Shown here: positions 25,629 to 33,963 of the stretch, piece by piece
Layout: each line of letters opens with the position of its first letter
Numbering within the stretch: position 1 is the stretch's first letter
NCBI RefSeq assembly: GCF_010747415.1
Contig: NZ_JAAGNZ010000001.1
Span: forward strand, 992,001-1,056,000
Origin: Spirosoma agri
GTDB taxonomy: Bacteria; Bacteroidota; Bacteroidia; Cytophagales; Spirosomataceae
Length of the DNA: 64,000 bases
Direction: 5' to 3'
Position numbers and translations under genes: made by a program
Notes under the pieces: model-generated
Told to the model about the DNA's origin: nothing
The model's database searches: none
The model's input: only the letters and a program-made list of their open reading frames with translations

Positions 25629-27899
25629 TTATTTTCTGTTTGCCGTTTGTCGACTGGCAGCTTCCTGCATTTCTTTTACGCGCGGTAAGAGGGAACTGGC
25701 CGGATAATCGCGTATAAATTCGGTCAAAGATTGTTTGTAGGCATCGGTTCCCTGGACTTTACCGACAAGAATAACCCGCAACAGGGCCAGTTTGTCTTCC
25801 AGCTGCGTACCCGTAAATGTATTGAGCGAGTTTTCCGTCCGGGCAAGCGCTTCCGTCACGTTATTCGCTTTGTAGAGTTCATATATCTGGTTGTAAGTAG
25901 CCAGCGCCTTGGTTTCACTGTCCGTAGACTGCTGAGCAACGGCCCGGCCTACCAGTCGTGCATATGAGGTGTTCGGATAGTCAGCCAGTAATTTATCTTT
26001 CCAGGGAGACGCCTTACCTAACTGCTCGTTCGAGAGGTGCAGCAGGTAGTACACTTCGGGTTTCTGAAGCGTATTGGGATAGCGGGTCAGCAATTGCTCG
26101 AAGGTGGGAATGGCGTCTGCCGGTTGATTGAGCTGGAATTTGTACAGCTTACCTAGCTTATATAAGGCGTTTTCAATGCGTTGATTGGCCTGCGCCTGGG
26201 CTTCTTTCGTGAACGGAATCTTGGCATACAAAGCATCTTTCTGCGCCTTCTGGACAGTCGCTATGCCACTACTCCCCAAAGCTGTCTGGGCCGACGCGTT
26301 TGTAGCGTCCTGTTGCTGTAGGGGCGCGTTTGGGTTTATTTCGTTAGCCGATGTGCCTCCATTGAGCGGACTATTGACGCCGGCAATGGCTTCCGACGCT
26401 TCTTTGTTGCTACGTCGCCAGTTATCTTCAATCGGACGATTGCCCCAACGGGTAGAAAACTCTTGTCGGCCCTGGCTCAAGGCAACGGGATTATACAAAA
26501 CCCAGCGTTCGTTCGGTTGCAGATCGGAATTGGTTGCACCGGGAACTGTACCGACATTACCACTGGAAGCCCGATCCACAATCTGCTGAGCCAGCGCTGC
26601 CTGTGCTTTGTCTTCCTTTTCCTTCTGCGCAATGACATTGTCCAGCAGCTTATCCAACGCGGCCGGGTTCATCTGGGCCAGATGCAGCAAACTATCATCC
26701 GTACGAATCGTGGTCTGGTACTGGACGAACTCATCCAGTGTTTTTTTGCGAGTTACCAGCGCGGCATAATCCGGTGATTGTTGCGGCATCAGGGCCAGTG
26801 CGCTGTCGTAATAGACTTTAGCTTTGGCATAATCGGTTTTCTTTTCGAAGTACAGCTTGCCGATTTCCTCGTAGGTATACGGGACCTGTGACGTATTGGA
26901 ACCCGCAGCCTGAATAGAAAGGCTGTAGAAATTGATCGCTTTATCGATCCGACCATTCCGGGCTTCGAGCAAGCCCATCGTAAAATAAATCTTGTCTTTC
27001 AGGTCGGCGTTTTTCCGGTCGTTGAGCATCGTCTCAAACGTTTCCGTCGATTGGGCCAGCCGCTTCTGATCACCCGTCAGGCCGTTGCTCTGAATGGCAT
27101 ACAGATTGGCGTAAAACGACTGATCGTAGGAGGGCCGCGAGCGTAGCACCTGTTGATAATGGGCGATTGCTTTGGTCGGTTGCCCGGTCAGATCGTATAA
27201 CTGACCTGCAATCAGGTGGAGACGAGCCGTCGACTCACCTTTTTTCAGAGCCGGAAACGTAGCGTCCAGAATTCCCGCGGCAGTTGTGTATTCGCCTTTC
27301 CGCTCGTGCATGTACGCCTTGGTCAGGTAGAAGTCACGGGTATTGGCTTTATTGAGGGGTTGGGTGCGCAAATACTCCGAAACATTCAGGGCATTTGTGT
27401 AATCACTGGCTTCGGTATAGGCACGCATCAGCCCAACCAGTGCCTGGTGTTTGTCGTCTTCGTCCGTTCCTTTCGTGTTCACATATTTGAACACTTCGAT
27501 GGCATTTGGTAAATCCTGTTTCAGCAAACGCGCCCGGCCGATCAGAATGTAAGCATCATCGAGCCATTTGCTGTTCTGATGGCGTTCGGGAATGAGTGAG
27601 GCTTTTTTTATCGCGTCGTCCAGCTGCGGCTTCACGGGCGCGACCAGCATCGAATCGACGGGGAACAGAATTGGCAACAGATGATTATAATTTTCCTGCC
27701 GGGTTTTGAACAGAGCCAGTTCAGCCTCCTTAATTTCGTCGCGCGCAATCACATAAGCGTTGAAATGGGCCGTCAGGTTATGATAACCCTTGCTAATGGG
27801 TTTTGTACTGTATTGCGAGCATGACACCAGTACAGCGGTCAGCAGCGCTGAAACCGTTAACAATTGTAGGTACGGGCGGTTACGAAAGTAGCGGGACAT
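25629..27899 (-). CDS. PorW/SprE-like type IX secretion lipoprotein, TPR-rich
   Basis: 756 residues from ATG 27899; a GTG at 27920 would add seven. The lipobox AVLVSC (Cys27) is followed by KGYHNLTAHFNAYVIARDEIKEAE, which closely matches the N-terminus of SprE/PorW. TPR-like repeats run from about 60 to 380 and again from about 570 to 740 (e.g. KAIAHYQQVLRSRPSY and ALYKLGKLYKFQLNQPADAI), with a low-complexity Gln/Asn/Ser region about 470-550 between. SprE is required for gliding and type IX secretion in Flavobacterium; PorW may link the core ring to the outer-membrane apparatus. Its nearness to gldKLMN supports this. It is divergent from the atp operon. Confidence 0.75.
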   Translation of the reverse strand: MSRYFRNRPYLQLLTVSALLTAVLVSCSQYSTKPISKGYHNLTAHFNAYVIARDEIKEAELALFKTRQENYNHLLPILFPVDSMLVAPVKPQLDDAIKKASLIPERHQNSKWLDDAYILIGRARLLKQDLPNAIEVFKYVNTKGTDEDDKHQALVGLMRAYTEASDYTNALNVSEYLRTQPLNKANTRDFYLTKAYMHERKGEYTTAAGILDATFPALKKGESTARLHLIAGQLYDLTGQPTKAIAHYQQVLRSRPSYDQSFYANLYAIQSNGLTGDQKRLAQSTETFETMLNDRKNADLKDKIYFTMGLLEARNGRIDKAINFYSLSIQAAGSNTSQVPYTYEEIGKLYFEKKTDYAKAKVYYDSALALMPQQSPDYAALVTRKKTLDEFVQYQTTIRTDDSLLHLAQMNPAALDKLLDNVIAQKEKEDKAQAALAQQIVDRASSGNVGTVPGATNSDLQPNERWVLYNPVALSQGRQEFSTRWGNRPIEDNWRRSNKEASEAIAGVNSPLNGGTSANEINPNAPLQQQDATNASAQTALGSSGIATVQKAQKDALYAKIPFTKEAQAQANQRIENALYKLGKLYKFQLNQPADAIPTFEQLLTRYPNTLQKPEVYYLLHLSNEQLGKASPWKDKLLADYPNTSYARLVGRAVAQQSTDSETKALATYNQIYELYKANNVTEALARTENSLNTFTGTQLEDKLALLRVILVGKVQGTDAYKQSLTEFIRDYPASSLLPRVKEMQEAASRQTANRK

Positions 27900-28017
27900 T
27901 CGGAAGTAATACGTAGTCACTCGTATCTCAAAACGTTCCGGTCTGCGTTGACGGTATGGAACGTTAGCCCAAATTAACGAATTTTGCTCTTTACATTGTA
28001 TAGAACCCCTGAATTCT

Positions 28018-28287
28018 GTGGAAAACGAACCCGAACAGCCCGCCGAAAACCGTCCGATAAAGCCTACGGACGGTGCACCGTTGAAAAAAGTAACCGAGAA
28101 AACGACGTCATTTGTGCAATATAGCGGTATTGCGTTTCAAATGCTCGGTACGATCGGACTGGGCGTTTGGGTCGGCCTGAAACTGGACGAATGGCAGGGC
28201 AACGAACGCCCTTTATGGACAATTGTGCTATCATTGACGGCTATCGGGGCATCCCTGTATTTATTTATCCGCCAGCTAACCCGATAA
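28018..28287 (+). CDS. atpZ: AtpZ/AtpI-family ATP synthase accessory protein
   Basis: 89 residues from a GTG start. A hydrophilic N-terminal part (1-35) precedes two transmembrane helices (about 38-55 and 66-84). The QYSGIAFQMLGTIGLGVWVGLKLD segment is the F0F1-ATPase-subunit/AtpZ signature, with the Gly-rich helix and Lys/Asp at its end. It may help assemble the c-ring or carry Mg2+/Ca2+. It heads the atp cluster, 101 bases before the next ORF. Confidence 0.75.
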   Translation: MENEPEQPAENRPIKPTDGAPLKKVTEKTTSFVQYSGIAFQMLGTIGLGVWVGLKLDEWQGNERPLWTIVLSLTAIGASLYLFIRQLTR

Positions 28288-28388
28288 TAACATTAACTCA
28301 AGCGATTTGCCCATTCGGCTTACTGGCCCGCTACGCTTATGTAAGTTAGCTGTAGCTGTATCCGGATAGTAGAAAATCGCCTTATACT

Positions 28389-28751
28389 ATGCTTCGGACA
28401 ATTATCTTAACCGCTATACTGGCAATTGTATTTTTCTCAGCCGAACGATATTCCGCTCCAGCCTGGTTGCATCCCGACTGGAAGATTTTACTGCTCTTTT
28501 TTTTTAGTGTATCGTTCCTCACGCATCGGCTGGTGGAGTCTGGTTTACAAGGGGATCGGGAGCGCTTCATTCCGCTTTATCTGGCTGCAACAGTGGCCCG
28601 GCTGATACTTGGCCTTGCATTTGTCGGGTTTTTTCTATTCCGACATATTGACCAGCGCCGGACGTTCGTTTTCGACTTTCTTGTACTATATATATTTTAC
28701 ACAGGCTTTGAGATTTGGAGCCTTACTCGTAACTTGCGACGCGATTCGTAA
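28389..28751 (+). CDS. AtpI-like membrane protein in atp operon
   Basis: 120 residues with four hydrophobic segments (about 3-17, 32-47, 63-83 and 95-108). Two-helix pairs with ATVARLILGLAFVGFFLF suggest relation to AtpI (ATP synthase protein I), though similarity is limited. The position between AtpZ and AtpB is typical for this small protein in Bacteroidota. It may help assemble the c-ring. The atpB ATG follows 19 bases later. Confidence 0.55.
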   Translation: MLRTIILTAILAIVFFSAERYSAPAWLHPDWKILLLFFFSVSFLTHRLVESGLQGDRERFIPLYLAATVARLILGLAFVGFFLFRHIDQRRTFVFDFLVLYIFYTGFEIWSLTRNLRRDS

Positions 28752-28770
28752 AAACGATCTGTCACATCAT

Positions 28771-29877
28771 ATGATGAGTTCGGTGATTAATAGATTTATG
28801 TTGGCTATGGCTCTTGTTATGAGCTCATTAGCTTTTGTGTACGCTCAGGAGGAAGGCCATGAGGGCGAAGTTCCGGCCGAGCACGGCAAAAAAGAAGGAT
28901 TTAATGTGGGCGAAATGATCATGCACCACATTAAAGATGAGCACGGTTGGGAGTTTGCCCACGGTGTTACGCTACCACTGCCCGTTATTCTGTATTCGCA
29001 GGATCGTGGACTCGAAGTTTTCTCATCATCACACCTCGCTCACGAAGCGGTTTACAACGGCTACAAGCAGGAACACGGTAAAGTGCACCGGGTTAATGAA
29101 GCCGGACAAACTGACCATGAAGCGAAGGTTTATGACTTCTCGATCACCAAGAACGTGGCATCTCTTCTGTTGAGCGCCGTGATTCTGCTGCTGATTTTCC
29201 CCGCCGTTAGCAAAGGGTATGCTACTAACAAGGGTAAAGCCCCGAAAGGGATTCAATCGTTGCTGGAACCCATTATCTTGTTCGTTCGTGACGAGATAGC
29301 CAAGCCAAGTATCGGTCCCCGCTACACGAAGTACCTGCCTTACTTGCTGACGCTGTTCTTCTTTATTCTTGTCAACAACCTGCTGGGTCTGTTGCCGGGG
29401 GCTGCCAACCTCACTGGTAACATCGCTGTTACGCTGGTGCTGTCGATCATCACGTTCATCATCGTAAACGTGAGTGGTAACAAGCATTACTGGATGCACA
29501 TGATTAAGCCGACGGGTGTTCCGGTTGCGCTGCTGCCCATCATGGTTCCGGTTGAGATTGTGGGTCTGTTTATGAAACCCCTTTCGCTGATGATCCGGCT
29601 ATTCGCCAACATTACGGCGGGTCACATTATTATCCTGAGTTTGCTGGGTCTGATTTTTATGGCCAACCACATGGCTGGCACAATGACTAGTATCGCTATC
29701 AGTCCGGTTGTGCTGTTTTTTACCCTGTTTCTGAACATGATCGAATTGCTGGTGGCATTCCTTCAGGCGTTCATCTTCACGCTGTTGACCGCTATGTACA
29801 TTGGCAGTGCTGTGGAAGACCATCACGAAGCCGACCACGGAATCGGTTATGAAGGAACGACGTCGGAGTTAGGGTAA
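28771..29877 (+). CDS. atpB: F0F1 ATP synthase subunit a
   Basis: 368 residues from ATG 28771 (or the next codon); a start 162 bases earlier would overlap the preceding gene and is rejected. A signal-like N-terminus (FMLAMALVMSSLAFVYAQ) precedes a His/Glu-rich segment (EEGHEGEVPAEHGKKEG), an extension characteristic of Bacteroidota subunit a. The conserved proton-path helix has KPLSLMIRLFANITAGHI, including the essential Arg, and FLQAFIFTLLTAMYIGSAVEDHHEADH follows. With the c-ring it forms the proton half-channels in the inner membrane. The gene is 135 bases upstream of atpE. Confidence 0.95.
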   Translation: MMSSVINRFMLAMALVMSSLAFVYAQEEGHEGEVPAEHGKKEGFNVGEMIMHHIKDEHGWEFAHGVTLPLPVILYSQDRGLEVFSSSHLAHEAVYNGYKQEHGKVHRVNEAGQTDHEAKVYDFSITKNVASLLLSAVILLLIFPAVSKGYATNKGKAPKGIQSLLEPIILFVRDEIAKPSIGPRYTKYLPYLLTLFFFILVNNLLGLLPGAANLTGNIAVTLVLSIITFIIVNVSGNKHYWMHMIKPTGVPVALLPIMVPVEIVGLFMKPLSLMIRLFANITAGHIIILSLLGLIFMANHMAGTMTSIAISPVVLFFTLFLNMIELLVAFLQAFIFTLLTAMYIGSAVEDHHEADHGIGYEGTTSELG

Positions 29878-29997
29878 TCGTTGACTATAGAGGTGTTGGT
29901 TCAAAAACCAGCTTACCTCAGTAGTGAGTAGCGTGCTGTGTTGGATTCTAAGAAGACGACACGTTTGATAATGCAATCTTTTGTTTCACTTGTATAA

Positions 29998-30273
<276 letters not shown>

Positions 30274-30351
30274 TTCGCCCCGCAACAGCAGTATCTAAAC
30301 TTGAGTAGGCTGGTTACATTAGGTACTGGCGTCCCTGCTCGCAAAATTCCC

Positions 30352-30395
30352 GGAACTGTCTGTCCATTTGGGTTTGCCGATGGACAGACAGTCTC
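30352..30395 (+). other. Hairpin in atpE-atpF spacer
   Basis: actgtctgtccat (30355-30367) pairs perfectly with atggacagacagt (30380-30392); three further pairs with a one-base bulge extend the outer end. No T run follows, so it is more likely an mRNA-processing or stability element raising atpE relative to the downstream genes than a full terminator. Confidence 0.55.
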
Positions 30396-30500
30396 CAACA
30401 AAAGATTGAATTGAGTTGCAATGCATAGGTGACGAACACTGATTCAGAAGCCTGTAACGCGTGGTAACTAACTGAACCGAAAGTCATACAATATAACTAG

Positions 30501-30537
30501 CCGCTTAAGCGGTCATAAATCGTAAATCCATGGATTT
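30501..30537 (+). promoter_or_regulatory. Palindromes around the atpF start
   Basis: CCGCTTAAGCGG at 30501-30512 is a perfect 12-base palindrome, and AAATCCATGGATTT at 30524-30537 is a perfect 14-base palindrome with the atpF ATG (30530-30532) in its centre. The latter could hide the start codon in structure. Confidence 0.4.
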
Positions 30538-31024
30538 GCTTACACCCGATCTTGGTTTATTATTCTGGCAGGTAGTCGTATTTCTCGGCCTGTTTTTAAT
30601 TCTTCGTACGTTCGCTTGGAAACCCATTACCGACAGTTTGCACGAACGCGAAAACAATATTCAGAGCGCACTCGATCTAGCTGAAAAGACCCGCGTTGAA
30701 ATGACGGCTCTGAAAGCCGATAACGACAAATTACTGGCTCAGGCTCGTAGCGAACGTGAATTGATCCTTCGCGGTGCCAAAGAAACGGCTGACAAAATGG
30801 TTGCTGATTCTCGCGATAAAGCAGCGGCTGAAGGACAACGTATTCTGGATCAGGCTCGTGAAGCGATGCAGAATGAGCGTCAGGCACTGGTAGCGCAGAT
30901 GAAGAAGGAAGTAGTTACGCTCTCGCTTGATATTGCCGAGAAAGTACTCCGTAAAGAACTTAGCGATAAGGGTGCGCAGGAGAAACTGGTTAGTGATCTG
31001 GTATCCAATTCAAGACTAAACTAA
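30530..31024 (+). CDS. atpF: F0F1 ATP synthase subunit b
   Basis: 164 residues: one N-terminal transmembrane helix (LLFWQVVVFLGLFLILRTFAW) and a long charged amphipathic helix (about 30-150) with coiled-coil character, including LHERENNIQSALDLAEKTR and ELSDKGAQEKL. As the peripheral stalk it holds delta/F1 to subunit a. Normal length. A 56-base spacer precedes atpH. Confidence 0.93.
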   Translation: MDLLTPDLGLLFWQVVVFLGLFLILRTFAWKPITDSLHERENNIQSALDLAEKTRVEMTALKADNDKLLAQARSERELILRGAKETADKMVADSRDKAAAEGQRILDQAREAMQNERQALVAQMKKEVVTLSLDIAEKVLRKELSDKGAQEKLVSDLVSNSRLN

Positions 31025-31079
31025 AGGAGTCGTGAGGTGTAGGCGATTCGCTTACAGCTGATGACTCAGACATACACCT

Positions 31080-31619
31080 ATGGCAGTTGCTACCGTAGCA
31101 TCCCGATATGCAAAGTCTCTTCTGGATCTAGCCCAGGAGCAGGGCATAACGGAAACGTTATACAAAGACATGCGGCTATTCAAGCAAACAGTTGACCAAA
31201 GTCGTCCACTGCTGCTGATGCTGAAAAACCCTATTGTTCGGTCGGAGAAGAAAAGCGCCGTTTTGAAAGCTGCGTTCGAAAAACGACTGAATCCGGTGAC
31301 GATGTCGTTCCTGCAGATCATCACCAAAAAGAATCGCGAACCCATCATGGATGCGATTGCCGAAGCCTTCATTAGCCAGTATGATAAGCTGAAAGGTGTT
31401 GACCGGGCAACCATCATCACGACCGTTCCGCTCACCGACGAACTTCGGGCGAAGTTCAGCGCGCTGGTGCTGCAAACAGCCGGTGGCAAAACGGTTGAGC
31501 TGGAAGAAAAAATTGACCCGAAACTTATTGGTGGTTATGTACTGCGCGTTGGTGATCAGCAGATCGACGGATCGATTCGCAATCAGTTGAACGAACTCCG
31601 GTTGCAGTTTTTAAACTAG
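31080..31619 (+). CDS. atpH: F0F1 ATP synthase subunit delta
   Basis: 179 residues: N-terminal helical domain (TVASRYAKSLLDLAQEQG) and C-terminal LIGGYVLRVGDQQIDGSIRNQLNELR, the family's conserved end. It connects the peripheral stalk to F1. In many Bacteroidota atpA and atpG follow; here a terminator ends the cluster instead. Confidence 0.95.
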   Translation: MAVATVASRYAKSLLDLAQEQGITETLYKDMRLFKQTVDQSRPLLLMLKNPIVRSEKKSAVLKAAFEKRLNPVTMSFLQIITKKNREPIMDAIAEAFISQYDKLKGVDRATIITTVPLTDELRAKFSALVLQTAGGKTVELEEKIDPKLIGGYVLRVGDQQIDGSIRNQLNELRLQFLN

Positions 31620-31660
31620 TCCGAAAGCTAATCAGGTTTAAGCTGGTTGACCTCTTATAG

Positions 31661-31697
31661 AAAAAAGGCGAGTCCTGAATCAGGACTCGCCTTTTTT
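31661..31697. terminator. Bidirectional terminator after atpH
   Basis: aaaaaaggcgagtcctga (31661-31678) and tcaggactcgcctttttt (31680-31697) are perfect complements with the loop formed by the centre. With poly-A on one side and poly-T on the other it can end both the atp operon and the convergent hydrolase gene. Confidence 0.9.
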
Positions 31698-31700
31698 CGT

Positions 31701-32639
31701 TTACCACCATTTTTCATACCCTGCCGACGGCTTCCAGGTCGATTTCGGTTCAAAATGATGCCACAAAATGGCGGCTATGTTTCGCAGGGCGACGAACCCT
31801 TCGTTCGTTCGTACCCAGCTTTCGTCTTTCTGATTTTTAGTCATCACACAATAGACGTACTCGCCGTGGGGCGCATGAACGAACACTACTTCTGACCGGG
31901 CCTGATTGACCGCGCCATTTTTACAGGCTGTTTTGATGTCTGGCGGAATTTGCGAAAGCCCGTCGTTGTCCCAATACTGGTGGCCCAAATTACGATACAT
32001 CTCCTCACTGGCGTCCGGACTTACCGCTTTTCCCTGGCGGATATACGTGATTAGGTCGGCCATATCACGTGGCGTCGATTGCCCCCAGCCATGTTGGGCT
32101 TGGTTGGCTGCCCGGCCAGGGGTGCGGGAATTAACGCGGGTCTGGTGAAAGCCGTTCGTGTCGAGCCATTGATTGATCGTGGCACCACCTCCGGCCAGTG
32201 CCTGACACCACAAGCTGCCTGTGTTGTCACTGACTGTTATCATCAGCATAGCCACTTTACTCAGCGCCAGTTTAGTGCCGTCTTTGAAAGATCCGACAAT
32301 GCCGTCGTCATAATGCAGTGAATCCCTGTAAACGAGCTGCTGGTCATAAGCTAGCTCGCCTTTATGAATTTTGTCGAACAAGCCGCACAGAATCGGGACT
32401 TTGATCATGCTGGCCGTTGGGAAGAGCGTATCCGCATTGATAGCAACCGTTTCGCCCGTGCGAAGATTACGCACGTAAACGCCAATTGTTCCGTGAAAGC
32501 CGGCCAGTGCAGTCGTAAGTTCCCGATCGAGCGATGACGACCGAGCTTTCTTTTTTTGTGGTTGAGGAGCGCTATCCGATTGAGCAATCGTGAATTGCGT
32601 CTGGACGATAAGGAGGCAGAAGAGAAGAAAACGTATCAA
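31701..32639 (-). CDS. Secreted serine hydrolase, class A beta-lactamase-like
   Basis: 312 residues from a TTG start that supplies a good signal peptide (MIRFLLFCLLIVQTQFTIAQ). SxxK is at Ser77-Lys80 (TASMIK), SDN at 137-139, and KNG (240-242) replaces the usual KTG. The omega-loop ExxxN that carries Glu166 in true class A beta-lactamases was not found (SRTPGRAANQAQ in that place). It is therefore more likely a periplasmic transpeptidase-fold hydrolase or carboxypeptidase than an effective beta-lactamase. It overlaps the upstream acetyltransferase gene by four bases (TTGA), indicating coupling. A strong terminator lies directly downstream. Confidence 0.75.
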   Translation of the reverse strand: MIRFLLFCLLIVQTQFTIAQSDSAPQPQKKKARSSSLDRELTTALAGFHGTIGVYVRNLRTGETVAINADTLFPTASMIKVPILCGLFDKIHKGELAYDQQLVYRDSLHYDDGIVGSFKDGTKLALSKVAMLMITVSDNTGSLWCQALAGGGATINQWLDTNGFHQTRVNSRTPGRAANQAQHGWGQSTPRDMADLITYIRQGKAVSPDASEEMYRNLGHQYWDNDGLSQIPPDIKTACKNGAVNQARSEVVFVHAPHGEYVYCVMTKNQKDESWVRTNEGFVALRNIAAILWHHFEPKSTWKPSAGYEKWW

Positions 32640-33097
32640 AATTGAATCGGTTTAACGAGTTTATGATGAGTGCACTTGAACGACTCCCGTTCATAGAATC
32701 GGATAGTATCGGTGCGTTTTTGGTTCGTTGTCACTTCCAGATTGACGAAACCTTCTCGGGTGGCCAGTTCGAACAGAGCCGTCACCAGCTTATGGCCAAT
32801 GCGCTGATTACGCTGATCGCTTCGGACGAACAATTCCTGAATTTCGCCTACTTTACCAACGTGGTGAAGTAGGTATTGAGCGTAGCAGCTGACAAACCCT
32901 ACCCGCTCACCCGCCCGTTCGGCGATCAGGTAATAAATCATTGGATTCGTCAGGTTCAGGGCAAAGATGGCCTGAAATCGAGGCAGGTCGAGCTGTTCAT
33001 CTTCCAGCTCACACAGAAAGTGGTAAACCGTGCCGACATCCTTCGGGCTGGCTGGCCGAATGGTCACGTAATCAGCTGGGGGAGGGGTATTCATCAC
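32636..33097 (-). CDS. GNAT acetyltransferase, PhnO-like
   Basis: 153 residues resembling aminoalkylphosphonate N-acetyltransferase PhnO throughout: an N-terminal RPASPKDVGTVYHFL, LHHVGKVGEIQELFV with the conserved central segment, QRNQRIGHKL as the acetyl-CoA pyrophosphate loop, and TTNQKRTDTIRFYERESF. PhnO detoxifies or processes aminoalkylphosphonates by N-acetylation. No phn genes are adjacent, so the substrate may differ. It is cytoplasmic and translationally coupled to the hydrolase downstream. Confidence 0.65.
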   Translation of the reverse strand: MMNTPPPADYVTIRPASPKDVGTVYHFLCELEDEQLDLPRFQAIFALNLTNPMIYYLIAERAGERVGFVSCYAQYLLHHVGKVGEIQELFVRSDQRNQRIGHKLVTALFELATREGFVNLEVTTNQKRTDTIRFYERESFKCTHHKLVKPIQF

Positions 33098-33217
33098 GGT
33101 AATTCTAGTATCGCCATTGGTTCAGTAACAGGATGACTCGACTCGTTCAGACGTTGCCAGCGAGTGACTGAAGACCGCTAACGGGAGATTATTCGTCCCA
33201 ATAGTCACGCTATTACC

Positions 33218-33868
33218 CTAGTATTCTTGGAGCCGATCCGATTCGAACACGTGCTTGCCGACCAATCCCTGTTGCATGGTAGCCAGCATCGCGTTAGCGA
33301 CTTTCGAACCGTCAACACCTTTGTATTTTGCCGGAATAATCGGACTTAACAAGCGCATAGCTCCTTCGGCCAGCCGCTCACCCAGGCGATTTTCACCCCG
33401 ATTGCCCAGCAGGAGGGAAGGACGGAAAATTAGTAAGGTAGGGTAATTCAGCGCGGCAAGGTCACGTTCGACTTCGCCTTTGACCCGGTTATAAAAAAAC
33501 GTTGATTTGGTGTCGGCGCCCATGGCCGTTACAATGGCAAACTGCTGGGCACCATTAGCCAGCCCTAACCGGGCAATATCCATTGGGTACTGGTAATCGA
33601 CTTTGCGGAACGCTTCTTTCGAACCCGCCTTTTTCATCGTGGTGCCGAGGCAGCAAAAAATATCGTCGGCCTGGGTGAGCAACCCATTCGGATGGTCGAA
33701 ATCGAACTGAACTTCCTGCAAACGGGGATGCTGCCAATTCAATGACTTTCGCACTAGGACTTTTACTTTTTCGTAGAGGGGAGAGTCGACCAGACGGTGG
33801 GTGAGCAAGTCGCCGACAAGCCCCGTGGCACCGATTACCAAAGCTGTTTTATACGTGGGTGCTGTCAT
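33218..33868 (-). CDS. Atypical SDR, NAD(P)-binding (HTATIP2/TIP30-like)
   Basis: 216 residues with Rossmann motif GATGLVG (14-20) at the N-terminus, DIFCCLGTTMKKAGSKEAF (about 69-87), VTAMGADTKSTFFYNRVKGEVE with the Tyr-x-x-x-Lys pair (YNRVK), and RPSLLLGNR after it. This order matches the TIP30/HTATIP2-like atypical SDR family of small NAD(P)H-binding proteins. The substrate is unknown. It ends 120 bases before the acetyltransferase start and diverges from the large plus-strand gene. Confidence 0.8.
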   Translation of the reverse strand: MTAPTYKTALVIGATGLVGDLLTHRLVDSPLYEKVKVLVRKSLNWQHPRLQEVQFDFDHPNGLLTQADDIFCCLGTTMKKAGSKEAFRKVDYQYPMDIARLGLANGAQQFAIVTAMGADTKSTFFYNRVKGEVERDLAALNYPTLLIFRPSLLLGNRGENRLGERLAEGAMRLLSPIIPAKYKGVDGSKVANAMLATMQQGLVGKHVFESDRLQEY

Positions 33869-33879
33869 CTCAAAGAGGA

Positions 33880-33887
33880 TATTTTTG
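33880..33887 (+). promoter_or_regulatory. Possible -7 box for the plug-hybrid gene
   Basis: TATTTTTG matches TAnnTTTG, 76 bases before the ATG at 33964. No -33 TTG at the right distance; tentative. Confidence 0.25.
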
Positions 33888-33963
33888 CTAATTTAGTCGC
33901 TTAGCAAACAGATGAAGTTACTTCATGCTGAAATCTATTATATGCACCTAATTACACACCTTT

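Noticed and set aside
28609-28770. Longer frame for atpB starting at 28609
   Set aside because: It would overlap the preceding AtpI-like gene and add 54 residues without similarity to subunit a; the ATG at 28771 gives the usual signal-like N-terminus.
33232-33250. GATTCGAAC-like tRNA arm
   Set aside because: The stretch is inside the C-terminus of the SDR gene (VFESDRLQEY); no cloverleaf could be built around it.
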